A stretch of 64,000 bases of DNA, taken from contig OZ024797.1 in NCBI GenBank assembly GCA_964017045.1, positions 12,679,062 through 12,743,061 of the forward strand, given 5' to 3'. The position numbers were made by a program, and so were the translations under genes. Origin of the DNA: Omphiscola glabra (taxonomy: Eukaryota; Mollusca; Gastropoda; Lymnaeidae). Below are positions 25,345 to 36,080 of the stretch, piece after piece. Each line of letters opens with the position of its first letter. Position 1 is the first letter of the stretch. Under the pieces are notes generated by a model that ran no database searches, was not told the origin of the DNA, and was given only the letters and a program-made list of their open reading frames with translations.

Positions 25345-25600
25345 GTGGGCTTATAAAGCGCTGTAAAGGGCTGGGCTCACCGCGCATTACATAAAAATAT
25401 AAATATTAGCAAACATAATCATGACATTAAAAAAGTTACTTATATTTATTTGATTTTATTTAAAAAAACAGCTTTATAAAAAAAATATTCACCCTGCTCA
25501 CCCCAGAACTATTTACATGTCAAGCCATTAACTGCAACCAGCCGATTCGTTGATCGGTCAGAGGAGGGTGGGAATCAGTCGGGATAGTAGAGTTTGATTT
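25345..25600. repeat. Interspersed repeat, copy 2 (CTGGGCTCAC family)
   Basis: Direct-orientation relative of 15415-15650, sharing GGGCTGGGCTCAC near the start and GGGATAGTAGAGTTTGA near the end. The middle is AT-rich and divergent. Confidence 0.65.
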
Positions 25601-26039
25601 TGTTGACATATTTAGATAAATAAAAATTTAATAACATGTTTTAAATAGCCATACAAAAATCGATAGACCTTTTCTACAAACAGTCTTACTAAACCCCCTC
25701 CCCAAACCTTACCACCAGTTTCGTTCGGCGCCCTCGATCTTTTCACTGTCCCCAAATGAAAGGGACAGTACCGACACATGTAATCTAAATAAAGAGTTGG
25801 ATATGAGTAATTACATTGATTTTTTTTTTTTTTTTTGAATGGACGAAATTATGATTTTTCCTTTAGCTTGGTAAATATACGAAGTCGGACTATACATTTG
25901 TCCAGGGGCGAAACTAAGCTGGGGCTAAAAGCATACCCTCCGTGGGCTCCCCTGCCAGAATGAATGTATGGTTATGCATGTGGGGGTGGGGTTGACGAAG
26001 TCAGAGCTGCGCTGGGCGTCAAAAATGCATAATTTCGGT

Positions 26040-27090
26040 GCTGATAGATGCCCTGCATCACCCTCCCCAAGAAATGTAACCTACAGATATGCCAAAACTA
26101 TCACACCATTAGCCTAATAAGCCACCCAAGCAAGGTCATGCTAAAGGTCATTTTGAACGGACTGAGACCATATGCCGACAGAATCATTGCTGAAAAACAG
26201 GCGGGCTTCAGGCAAGGAAGTGGCACTACTGAGCAGATCCTATAACCTCCGAATAGAATCTCAGAAATATGCTCAAAACCTATGCCACGTCATTTTGGAT
26301 TTCAAGTAGGCATTCGACAGGGTTTGGCATGCTGCTTTATGGGCCACCATGAGGCAGTATAAAATCAAGACATAATGATATGCAGCCTCTACAATAAGGC
26401 CACCAGTGCAATCTTCTTCAACAATAACATCAGAGAATGGTTCAAGACCACGGTTGGAGTACGACAAGGCTGCTTGCTCTCCCCCCTCCTGTTCAACATC
26501 TTCTTAGAGAGAATTATGTCAGATGCACTGGAAACGCATGGGACAGTCAGCATTGGTGGCAGAACAATCACCAACCTACGTTTTGCGGACGACATAGACG
26601 GACTGGCTGGAAGCGAAGAAGAGCTAGCCAACCTATGTAAAGCGTCTCGACAAGACTTCATCGTCCTTTGGCATGCAAATCAGTGCAGAAAAGATAAAAA
26701 TTATTACGAATAGCACAACTGGCATTTCCACTGAAATTAATGTCGGGATGAAAGATTAGAGACAATAGGCAGCTTCAAGTAGTTGGGAGCAAAAATCTCG
26801 GAAGTAGGCTCCAAGCCCGAATTGATGTCCAGGATTGCCCAGACCACAACAGCACCAAAGAGGCTTAAGAAAATATGGAATTATAAAAATATAGCCCCCA
26901 GCACCAAAATCAGGCTGATGCGCTTATTAGTCCTCTCCATTTTCTTGTATGCCTGTGAGTCCTGGATATTAACAGCAGAACTTGAAAGAAAAATAAAGGC
27001 GATGGAGATGAGATATTTTAGAAGCATTCTCTTCACACGACACTGGCTAAGACAATCACGGACGAAAGTTATAGCAACCGTTTGAAGAAA
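26040..27090 (+). pseudogene. RTE-like non-LTR retrotransposon, broken reverse transcriptase
   Basis: The reverse transcriptase is recognisable in pieces across frames. 26048-26245 reads CQNYHTISLISHPSKVML and EKQAGFRQGSGTTEQI. About 26290-26370 reads the catalytic region with a stop (DFK*AFDRVWHA). 26375-26713 reads TTVGVRQGCLLSPLLFNIFL and the active-site block LRFADDIDGLAG. 26783-27085 reads RIAQTTTAPKRLKKIWNY and LFLYACESW-type thumb sequence. Frameshifts and stops separate the pieces; the endonuclease and C-terminal tail are absent. A tail of the same family occurs alone at 63130-63535. Not a functional copy. Confidence 0.88.
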
Positions 27091-28210
27091 GGCTTGCTCA
27101 TTATCGGTTTACACTCGAGTGACTGACCCTCTCACCCCAACATTTTTCGTATGGCGAAAGGGATAATTTCTTTTCACACTAAAAGTTTAGGATTCCATGG
27201 CATAAGCAATAAGATTAACAAAAACGCAGACAGTGTCAAACATGAGGGATTTATTTTCACCGGAAACTATCACACTAACGTGAAGTTTATGTCCAGATTA
27301 TAGGTCCTAAACTTTTAAACTTAAAGTAGATCTGGCCCTGAATATGGAGTGGGATTATTTAATTAATAATCACAACAAGGGGCAACCCGTATAGTACGTA
27401 CGCTCTGAAAGGTGGGGAGAGGGGTGAGAGGGCAGTGTCGATTTTGGAGAATTTGTGTGGAAAAAATATTCCGAAATAAAGTGCCGTCATCTATGGTTGG
27501 GTGCATGACGTCATGTATTCGGTTAATTTCGTTCGGCTTCACCAAATATAGGTTTTCACCAGGCTCACGGTATCAAATTCTAACAAATATACTTCTTCGA
27601 GAATAAAGGGTTGCCCTTTCGCATGGCCCATGATGACGTGGCTAATATTTTTTTGCGAACCATTGGGATTGCAAAAATGGCGGTGATAACCTGTGACAGT
27701 TTTTTGTGTGTGGTAAAATGTCATCATTGTACGCATAGGGGGCGTCAAAAAAGTATGCGTGCAAAAGAAGGGTGCAGAGGTTTGAAAATTGGATTTTTTT
27801 TGCGTACGTACTATATTGATGCCCCCACTTCCCCCCAAATAGTGATTTTAATTCAACCCCCCCCCCCCCCCAGCCCCAATTCGTGCGCAAGGAAATAGAA
27901 AAAAGAGATTAAAATATTGCTCGAAGAAAAAAATAATGATCTTTAACTTTTTCATGGCGAAGTTTGGCGACCCATTACTGGCTTCGCTCAAGTATAGCAA
28001 TAGCATGGATAGATCAATCGATTTGTGTCTGAACTGATTATACTAGGACTTTGTGACTGGCTGCATCAATGGGAGGGAGATTGAGCTGTGTCTGAACTGA
28101 GAATACTACGACTTTGTGACTGGCTGCATCAATGGGAGGGAGCTTGAAAAAATAACGTGTGGGCGGTGAATATTCTGGGGCGGGAATATATTTTAAAATA
28201 CATATATTTT
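27091..28210. other. Gene-free stretch with a short tandem duplication
   Basis: No gene is supported. 28027-28145 contains two copies of a roughly 62-bp unit with GACTTTGTGACTGGCTGCAT. 27360-27900 has open frames on both strands that overlap and show no domain; the sequence, with GGGGGCGTC and poly-C, looks like a repeat. Confidence 0.55.
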
Positions 28211-28221
28211 AAACATTGTTC

Positions 28222-28594
28222 ATTTATTTTTTTGCTGGCATCCGTCCGTCACAAGGTGACGATGGTGTGGACTTCGCAAGACTTTATTCCACAAGGCCTG
28301 GGATAAATCTTCTAGGATTATAAGCTAGTTCCCAACAGCAAATCGCCTCTCTCCACGCCGCTGGATAAACCCAAGGGAACATCATGTGGATGATACATCT
28401 TGGCACCAGTGGCGTCGCAGGAGTTGTCGGATTGTTACATTGTACCTGGTGGACTCCATCTCCGGGTCTGAATTCAGATGAGTTGCCATCCAAGGTTAAC
28501 TAGTCCCATCCACCCGTGGTCTTCAATTGGTGGGGATTGAACTACAGATCATCATCTTGAGATTTGCCCAGTTTAGACCACTCGGCCACCCAGC
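28222..28594 (-). mobile_element. tRNA-derived SINE
   Basis: On the minus strand the unit begins GGGTGGCCGAGTGGTCTAAA, an A-box in a tRNA-like head of leucine/serine type. A B-box-like GTAGTTCAATCCCC follows about 40 bp later. A body of about 290 bp follows and ends in an A-rich tail (AAAAAAATAAATG) at 28222-28234. It is too diverged to fold as a working tRNA. Pol III promoter boxes plus an A-rich tail define a SINE; the family name is not known to me. Confidence 0.75.
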
Positions 28595-28609
28595 ATTATT
28601 TACTTATTT

Positions 28610-29203
28610 AAAATGATCATTTGAGTTAGGTTTGCAAGAGTACGGCAATGTATGGTATTATAGTATTGCACACGGTGGCCAACTCCTTTGGGAGAAAAAA
28701 CAATAGGTACAGTCAGACAACTGCAACCTCTGTAAATGACGTCATGCTTTGTTATTGTTTTCGTATGTGACTCCAATTTTAGTCATGACACTGACTCCGA
28801 ATCCGAAAGCATTACAGAATTAGAAGAAAGAAAGAAACCCGAAATAAAATAAAAAATAAATGTTTGATGGCTTTGTTTACCTTTAATTTCTTTTCTTTCT
28901 TTTTTTCTCTCCCTGAGGACAAATCGCGGTTGATTACGAACTTTTTAAGTACCAGACTAAATGTTTGGCTGACCTCTCGGATACTACTTTTCAGCTAAGG
29001 GCTATTTTTTAAAATTAAATTCTGTTTTTTCTGTTGTTTGTTCTCTGGCGAAGGCTTCCTGTCGACACGCTCGTTGTTTTGTTGCGTCCCTTTTTTTCAG
29101 GTTTGCCCATACTTTATTTTACTCATTTCCCTTTTTTGCTAACCTGATTGCAGTCTCTCCCCTTATTACTATTCAAAAAGGAAGCAGGATACACCAGAAG
29201 CAG

Positions 29204-29240
<37 letters not shown>

Positions 29241-29600
29241 AAGGTATATGTTTGTGTATGGCATGCAGTGAATGCTGAGTGTTTTATGTACGTATATAGC
29301 TTTAGTGTGGTTAAATACTTGTACAATAAGAAGTATAGTATCAGTGATGCTGTATATTTTTTTGTATCTATTCAACGCACCATTTGCTTGTGCTTCGGCA
29401 AATTTTCTTTAGAAATGCGGATTTACCCACATGTGTAATAGTTGATGGCGTCATTTCGATAGCGTCCTTCAAATTAGTCCAGTCTTTTCCAACAGGGGTG
29501 CAGGATAGGAAATGTATTAATGTTTTAACAAAAGAAAAGAAAAAACTGGCTGGGGCTGCAATATCGTTTTAACATTTGTATTTTATTATAATACAAATAT
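28610..29600. other. Gene-free stretch with a TA microsatellite
   Basis: No gene is supported. 29204-29240 is a TA repeat. The rest is AT-rich with scattered short open frames and no recognisable domain. Confidence 0.55.
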
Positions 29601-29607
29601 TTTTCAC

Positions 29608-30270
29608 TTACTTCAAGTTTATTCATTCACATTCCACATAGGATTGACGCTCACAACTCCAACTCTAGGCATTCACGTGTATTCCACATAGGATTGACGC
29701 TCACAACTCCAACTCTAGGCATTCATATGCCACATAGGATTGGCGCTCAGAACTCCAACTCTAGGCATTCACGTGCCACATGCATAGTATTGACACTCAA
29801 AACTCCAACTCTAGGCATTCGAATAGGATTGGCACTCACAACTACATTTCTAGGCATTCACATATGATTGACGCTCACAACTCCAACTCTAGGCATTCAC
29901 ATGCCACATAGGATTGACGCTCACAACTCCAACTCTAGGCATTCATATGCCACATAGCATTGACGCTCACAACTCCAACTCTAGGCATTGATATGCCACA
30001 TAGGATTGGCGCTCACAACTCCAACTCTAGGCATTCATATGCCACATAGGATTGACGCTCACAACTCCAACTCTAGGCATTCATATGCCACATAGGATTG
30101 GCGCTCACAACTTCAACTCTAGGCATTCATATGCCACATAGGATTGGCGCTCACAACTCCAACTCTAGGCATTCACATGCCACATAGTACTGACACTCAC
30201 AACTCCAACTCTAGGCATTCACATGCAACATAGGATTGACGCTCACAACTCCAGTTCTAGACCTCATGCA
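29608..30270. repeat. 46-bp minisatellite, about 14 units
   Basis: Units combine CACATAGGATTG(A/G)CGCTCA with CAACTCCAACTCTAGGCATT at a period of 46 bp. Several units are shortened (for example near 29820-29880). There are no unique spacers between units, so it is not a CRISPR array. Confidence 0.92.
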
Positions 30271-30735
30271 CATATGTTTGACGTCCCATGCACATATGAT
30301 TGACATCCCACAACTACATCCCTAGTCTTCCCTATTAACAGTGATTTCAGACATTCCTTGTCATGTATAGTAATTTCAGTCCTACTGTGTCATTTACATG
30401 AATATCAGACATTCTTTGACGTGCCTAGTGATTTCAGACGCTCTGAAAAATGTCATAAGTTACGTCTCGTTAATCATTTAGTTTGCTGCGGCCCCCAGAA
30501 TCTTTTTTCTTGACACTCGGAGTAAGCGTGCCAGTTTAGAAACTCTCTAAGGTCACAGATAGTGCCAAAAGCGTTCCATTATTCTTGATTTAACGTCTCG
30601 ATCTTAAACAGTGACAATTTTATTAGTACCCCTCGTAGTATGCTGCCAAGTACCGTCCAAGTTTATGTCGTCATACGAAATGAAACGGACATTTAATTTC
30701 TTTTTGTTGTTGTTGTAAATTCACTCTTACATAAT

Positions 30736-30912
30736 TGTTGGATTACTCCACCATTATTGTTGGATTACTCCACCATTATTGTTGGATTACTCCACCATTA
30801 TTGTTGGATTACTCCACCATTATTGTTGGATTACTCCACCATTATTGCTTGATTTCTCCACCATTATTGTTGGATTACTCCACCATTATTGTTGGATTAC
30901 TCCACCATTATT
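30736..30912. repeat. 22-bp minisatellite, eight units
   Basis: Near-identical units of ATTGTTGGATTACTCCACCA plus TT, with one changed copy (TGCTTGATTTCTCC) at about 30846. Confidence 0.92.
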
Positions 30913-30957
30913 GAGGCAACATGTTTTCTTCTTTTCAGCAGTGTGCACAGTATAGAC

Positions 30958-31047
30958 CAGCGCTTCCCAAATGCCGGGTCGCGATCCGGTACCAGGCCAC
31001 GAAAGCAAAATTACCGGGTCATGAAAAAGAAAGTTTGGGAAGCACTG
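30958..31047. mobile_element. 90-bp hAT-type MITE with 8-bp target duplication
   Basis: It starts CAGCGCTTCCCAAA and ends TTTGGGAAGCACTG. GTATAGAC flanks both sides (30950-30957 and 31048-31055). Its right end and duplication have been amplified in the array that follows. Confidence 0.88.
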
Positions 31048-31292
31048 GTATAGACTATAGAGTGATATCTGTAAGGGCTGTGGCCAGATATTCATAGGTT
31101 TGGGAAGCACTGGTATAGACTATAGAGTGATATTTGTATGGGCTGTGGCCAGGTAGTCATAGGTCTGGGAAGCACTGGTATAGACTATAGAGTGATACCT
31201 GTGTGGGCGGTGGCCAGGTAGTCATAGGTCTGGGAAGCACTGGTATAGACTATAGAGTGATATCTGTGTGGGCGGTGGCCAGGTAGTCATAG
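31036..31292. repeat. 65-bp tandem array seeded by a MITE end, four units
   Basis: Units start with TGGGAAGCACTGGTATAGAC at 31036, 31101, 31166 and 31231, and continue TATAGAGTGATA and GTGGCCAGGTAGTCATAGG. The first 12 bases of each unit are the end of the 30958-31047 MITE, followed by its target duplication. Confidence 0.9.
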
Positions 31293-32120
31293 CCCAATCG
31301 ATTACTTTGCTGTCATAAACGAAGTGCGTTGCTGAAAATTGCATTTTTATTAGCAGCAGAGCTCGGCCCACGCCTTGTAAGCTTTATATAGTTACATTAG
31401 AAGAACGTTGGAACTGACGGCGAGGCTTGCGTGTGACTCGGGTCTGCTTAATGATGGATTGATCTGTGACGAGCTCAGCTGCCGGGTTTGTTAAGACGTT
31501 GTGATTTTCTGTTGTTGTTTTTTTTTTTTGGATATTGTTATAAGTTTTATATAACGTGTGAGTAGAGTGAAGAGCAATTTTTAAAAAATGAATACTTGCT
31601 TTTACGTAGGCCGAATAGATATTGTTTTTGTCAATCGCTCAGTGTCATTATTATTATTTTTATGAATTAGTTTTTGTATGACCAATTTATATATTTGCAT
31701 ATCATAATATTCAATTATTTCGCTACCCCATAAACAATCATGTGGGGATTGATTTGTGTATATACAAGCTATAGCCCGCCAACCGTGGAGGCGGCAGTGC
31801 GTGAATTTCCCATCTACTAACTAAAGTTACTTGACGAAATAGGTACTCGAGTAACGCACTTTTTAATAATCCCAAATTAGTGCTACCCCCCTCTCCCCCA
31901 GAGTACACCTCCACACACTTTTTCACATCCCTGACCAATATTAATATTCTGATGTCCCACCCACTTTACACCGAAGATTTATTACACCATATTTAAATTG
32001 TGACTGTATTAATTTCCGTAAAACAAAAGAAAATATTACGCACCAAATGCACTTGCGGTATTTTTAGAAGCTTATTCAACGCAGTTATCGGTATTTCTAT
32101 TTTGCACGCTATGGAACTCA
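31293..32120. other. Gene-free stretch
   Basis: No coding sequence, RNA gene or repeat could be recognised. Short open frames on both strands overlap and lack any domain. Confidence 0.5.
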
Positions 32121-32130
32121 ACATTGCAGC

Positions 32131-32317
32131 CAGGGCCGACCCTAACAATTGCGGGGCCCTAAGCGAAACGGATTGCGCGGGACCCATTCTGGGTAGAGGA
32201 TAAGGATAATAAGTGAAAATTAAGATTTTGTATTAGCAAATAAATTCGGGGCGGGGCCTATGAAAGTGCGGGGACCATTGCGGCCGCATAGGTTGCAGTG
32301 GCCTAAGGCCGGCCCTG
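32131..32317. mobile_element. hAT-type MITE with perfect 8-bp target duplication
   Basis: It starts CAGGGCCGACCCTAAC and ends GGCCTAAGGCCGGCCCTG. ATTGCAGC flanks both sides (32123-32130 and 32318-32325). The ends resemble those of the 37888-39176 element (CAGGGCCGG...), so the two may be related families. Confidence 0.9.
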
Positions 32318-32489
32318 ATTGCAGCCATACTTTCTATCATACCTCGAGAATTATGTGAACTGAATTTATTTGAAATAACCTCTCATTTGATGGACGCCAT
32401 CTCTAAATTTCCGAGGGTTCAACTAAAGATAGAAAAAAACAACCCACCAAGACAATCATCCAAACAAATCTCTCTCAGTCGCACAAGCC

Positions 32490-32570
32490 CCTCTCTCTCT
32501 CTCTCCCTCTCTCTTTCTCCCTCCCTCTCTCTCCCTCCCCCTAACTCTCTCTCTCTTTCTCTCACTGTTA
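32490..32570. repeat. CT-rich microsatellite
   Basis: Simple (CT)n with CCCT interruptions. Serine/leucine-rich open frames here are not genes. Confidence 0.9.
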
Positions 32571-32810
32571 CACACACTACACATGATATCGAGGAATAGT
32601 TTTCCTAACTTGCGGTTATACTGCAGGGCACCTGACAGACTTTAAATATAGCCCACTGTATTTTTATACGGAGTGGCTAAATGGCAACATGTTTATCATG
32701 GATATAAATAATCCTCATCAGCGGTTCTTGAAGTATGCGCTATCCATCGGGGATGTTGGGATTCCTAAGGGGGTTGCTGATGGGTACAAAAGGTAGAATG
32801 GGGCGTTGAC

Positions 32811-33240
32811 CAGTGGCGTAGCTAGGTTTGGTGTCACCCGGTGCGGTAAACCCACTGGTGACACCCCCTCCCCCCAACTTCCACGATTGATTTCTTCTTG
32901 TAAATATAAGTCCACAGTACAAGAATGACAAGAACAAAAACACATTAATTGAAGGTCGGGAGGTCAATGTATTTAAGAACTTTAACCACGTTAAGTTATA
33001 GTTATTTTTACATTAAATGCACTTTAAAAGCTGCAAACTTGCCAATCACTTAATCAAAAGCAATATCCACCGTATCACTTTCAATTGATAGTAGAGCCAG
33101 ATCAGAAAGCATTGACTGTCTCATGGTGGATCGCAAATAGTTCTTGATAAGCCTTAGTTTTGAAAACCTTCGCTCGCGTGTAGCTACAGACACACAGATC
33201 GTAAGAAAGGCTTTGCGAGAGTATTGGAAGAGATTCTAGG
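32811..33240 (-). pseudogene. hAT transposase C-terminus with the element's end
   Basis: On the minus strand 33240-33050 reads a hAT dimerisation tail: TRERRFSKLRLIKNYLRSTM and then LSDLALLSIESDTVDIAFD, stop at 33050-33052. A hAT terminus (inverse of CAGTGGCGTAGCTAGG) lies at 32811. The N-terminal and catalytic parts are missing; a foldback half-element follows at 33362. I found no target duplication partner. Confidence 0.78.
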
Positions 33241-33361
33241 AAAACTCATTCAGCTATGAAATTCAAAAGTCAAATACTGACCAATCGATAACTTTGTGAA
33301 ATTTAATATCAGCTGATTTTAGGTGTCTACTAAGCCTTGGTATTTCGTTTAAAAGTTCATC

Positions 33362-33557
33362 TTTAATAACTATACTATATCGTAAAACAAAATAATGCGT
33401 TCAAAAAGAAATTTGACGCAAAAATTTGTTTGTGTGACTGAAAAAAATATTCGACCAAATTTCCGTTCGACCAAACTTCCGTTCTATCAAATTTTCGTTC
33501 GATCAAACTTCCGTCAATCAATTTTTCCGTCGACGAAATTTCTTTCAAACAAATTTC
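33362..33557. mobile_element. Half copy of a foldback element
   Basis: This matches the right arm of 36081-36360, including ATGCGTTCAAAAAGAAATTT, TTCGACCAAATTTCCGTTCG and CCGTCGACGAAATTTCTTTC. The left arm is absent. Confidence 0.8.
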
Positions 33558-33630
33558 TGGATACGATTTAAACAGATTTACACTTTTAGTTGGGCATGTA
33601 ACTAAAACATTTCTTTTTAATCTTAGAATC

Positions 33631-34368
33631 ATGAATAGCGGAGGTAAAGATCACAGCATGCGTGCACTCAAGACCCACCCAGTGTGGAAAACAAGACGAT
33701 CAAATCAAGCGTGCGACAGACGACTAGTTCTTCACATAGACGTACTGAACAAAAGGTGTGAAAAGATCGCCGCGAGAATAACCAAGAACATGGCTGATGC
33801 CAGGAGAAACCTAAACCGGATGTCTCTTGTCCCTACGACCCATAACTCTAAAGCACAACAAGACGGGGTTGGCTGTAAATGTAAACATGATTTCCTCTCG
33901 CCAACGCCAAGGGTGTTCACTCATGCGAGCAACTATGACGACACGCCAACAACTACAACACAGCCAAGGCTTCCCGAGTTGCCACACATTCAAGGTTGCA
34001 TTGTGCCAGAGCAGAAACCAAGAGCTTGTGTCTACGGCGCCGTAACCGTACAATGTTCCAATTTTCCTTGTCTGCAGCCAAGGACATACCACAGTTTGGG
34101 ATTCCGCCCTGATAACTGCTCCACGAATGAGTGGGTTACCTGGGAAGATTTGGAAAAGACGACAGCCATTGAGATAGATGAAAACGACAGATACAGTAAG
34201 ACGGGCACACGCCTTTCTCGGTCAAATTTGAATCTACAAGCCAGCTTAAATCATAAGACTTCAGATTTCAGGAGAAAGGGCTTAAGACAAAAGAAATTTG
34301 GTTTATATGATTTTGGGCGAAAAATGTATAAAGATTTTTATCCTGGATCAAGAATACCTATAGCATAA
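33631..34368 (+). CDS. Unrecognised 245-codon protein, possibly taxon-restricted or a last exon
   Basis: A long frame without low complexity, in a region where others of this length are repeat artefacts. The ATG follows a good acceptor (TTCTTTTTAATCTTAG at 33610-33625), so this could be a terminal exon instead of a complete gene. Residues about 10-65 are rich in lysine and arginine and probably helical (LNKRCEKIAARITKNMADA). The middle is rich in cysteine, proline and threonine. The C-terminus is basic (RRKGLRQKKFGLYDFGRKMY). I see no known domain, signal peptide or membrane segment. Its last codons contain GGATCAAGAAT, the core of the minisatellite that follows, so its 3' end seeded that array. 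It may also be a relic of an unknown element. Confidence 0.5.
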   Translation: MNSGGKDHSMRALKTHPVWKTRRSNQACDRRLVLHIDVLNKRCEKIAARITKNMADARRNLNRMSLVPTTHNSKAQQDGVGCKCKHDFLSPTPRVFTHASNYDDTPTTTTQPRLPELPHIQGCIVPEQKPRACVYGAVTVQCSNFPCLQPRTYHSLGFRPDNCSTNEWVTWEDLEKTTAIEIDENDRYSKTGTRLSRSNLNLQASLNHKTSDFRRKGLRQKKFGLYDFGRKMYKDFYPGSRIPIA

Positions 34369-35200
34369 AGTGGATCAAGCATGGCTTTAGTAATAAATGA
34401 ATCAAGAATGGCTTTAGTATGAATGGATCAAGAATGGATTTAGTATGAAGTGGATCAAGAATGGATTTAGTATGAAGTGGATCAATAATGGATTTAGTAT
34501 GAAGTGGATCAAGAATGGATTTAGTATGAAGTGGATCAAGAATGAATTTAGTATGAAGTGGATCAAGAATGGATTTAGTATGAAGTGGATCAATAATGGA
34601 TTTAGTATGAAGTGGATCAATAATGGATTTAGTATGAAGTGGATCAAGAATGGATTTAGTATGAAGTGGATCAAGAATGAATTTAGTATGAAGTGGATCA
34701 AGAATGGGTTTAGTATGAAGTGGATCAAGAATGGATTTGGTATGAAGTAGATCAAGAATGGATTTAGTATGAAGTGGATCAATAATGGATTTAGTATGAA
34801 GTGGATCAAGAATGGATTTAGTATTAAGTGGATCAAGAATGGATTTAGTATGAAGTGGATCAAGAATGGGTTTAGTATGAAGTGGATCAAGAATGGATTT
34901 AGTATGAAGTGGATCAAGAATGGATTTAGTATGAATTGGATCAAGAATGGATTTAGTATGAAGTGGATCAAGAATGGATTTAGTATGAAGTGGATCAAGA
35001 ATGGGTTTAGTGTGAAGTGGATCAAGAATGGATTTAGTATGAAGTGGATCAAGAATGGATTTAGTATGAAGTGGATCAAGAATGGATTTAGTATGAATTG
35101 GATAAAATAAATAATTGGCTTTAGTATGAAGTGGATCAAATTGGCTTTAGACTTTAATATGAAGTGGATCAAGAATGGCTGTAGTATGAAGAGCCACACT
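34369..35200. repeat. 27-bp minisatellite, about 30 units, open on both strands
   Basis: Unit: GTGGATCAAGAATGGATTTAG plus TATGAA. Because 27 is divisible by three and the unit has no stop in some frames, it gives long frames on both strands: repeated MKWIKNGFS on plus and repeated HFILNPFLI on minus (34414-35283, 289 codons). These are artefacts. Confidence 0.93.
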
Positions 35201-35469
35201 AAAATAAGAGTGGTCACTTCTGACAGTAAGCAGTGTATAGAGGATATCCCAGGTAATGAGGGACCATTACAAGAATTGACCAAGACAAGTTTTGGTTTTG
35301 CACCACGCGCCCCCCCCCCCCCACCCCCCTTTTTTTGGGGGTAAAAAATCCTGAAATGACACCCATTATCTGTAACACAAAAAAGGACATTGTAACATTG
35401 TGCTCAGGGGAAGTTTCGTTCTGAAAAAAAACGTGCAGGAACTCACCCACGATCACCCTCCATCCCCTC

Positions 35470-35640
35470 AAAATTAAATAAATAAAAATGTGTTTATTTC
35501 TAGTAAAAATTAAATAAATAAAAATGTGATTTTTTTCTAGCAAAAATTAAATAAATAAAAATGTGTTTATTTCTAGCAAAAATTAAATAAATAAAAATGT
35601 GTTTATTTCTAGCAAAAATTAAATAAATAAAAAATCCATC
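35470..35640. repeat. AT-rich minisatellite, period about 36 bp
   Basis: Four to five units of AAAATTAAATAAATAAAAAT followed by GTGTTTATTTCTAGC. Confidence 0.9.
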
Positions 35641-35774
35641 AACGCCTTTCCCCTACCCTGATGATGTAACATTTGCTGGTGAGAAAATGAGTTTTGCCTA
35701 GGAATAAATATACGAGGACACAAATATCTGAAAGATATAACAATGATACTGACTAACAGACGTACGATATATAT

Positions 35775-35990
35775 GTGTTAAAGTGCCAGCTAATGTATGT
35801 GTTAAAGTGCCAGCTAATGTATGTGTTAAAGTGCCAGCTAATGTATGTGTTAAAGTGCCAGCTAATATATGTGTTAAAGTGCCAGCTAATATATGTGTTA
35901 AAGTGCCAGCTAATATATGTGTTAAAGTGCCAGCTAATGTATGTGTTAAAGTGCCAGCTAATATATGTGTTAAAGTGCCACCTAATGTTG
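35775..35990. repeat. 24-bp minisatellite, nine units
   Basis: Unit GTTAAAGTGCCAGCTAAT plus GTATGT or ATATGT. The 24-bp period gives artefact frames on both strands (QLMYVLKC on plus, GTLTHILA on minus). Confidence 0.93.
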
Positions 35991-36080
35991 AATAGAACCG
36001 TTCAACTGAATTAACACAAGCAACTGACATTAATTAAAGGAAGGAGTCTTTGGGGTCTGAGCAGACGGTTACCGGAAATT

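Noticed and set aside
24829..27336. CAGGGCCA at 24829 and TGGCCCTG at 27329 as ends of one 2.5-kb hAT element
   Set aside because: The flanking eight bases do not match and the inverted similarity is only a few bases.
27360..27900. Several overlapping frames on both strands up to 99 codons
   Set aside because: They conflict with each other, show no domain and lie in repeat-like sequence with poly-C tracts.
29608..30270. Regular 46-bp array that could suggest a CRISPR-like array
   Set aside because: Units are joined without unique spacers, and this is animal nuclear DNA. It is a minisatellite.
35698..36030. 110-codon minus-strand frame with THILAGTL repeats
   Set aside because: Translation of the 24-bp array; the plus strand gives an equal artefact.
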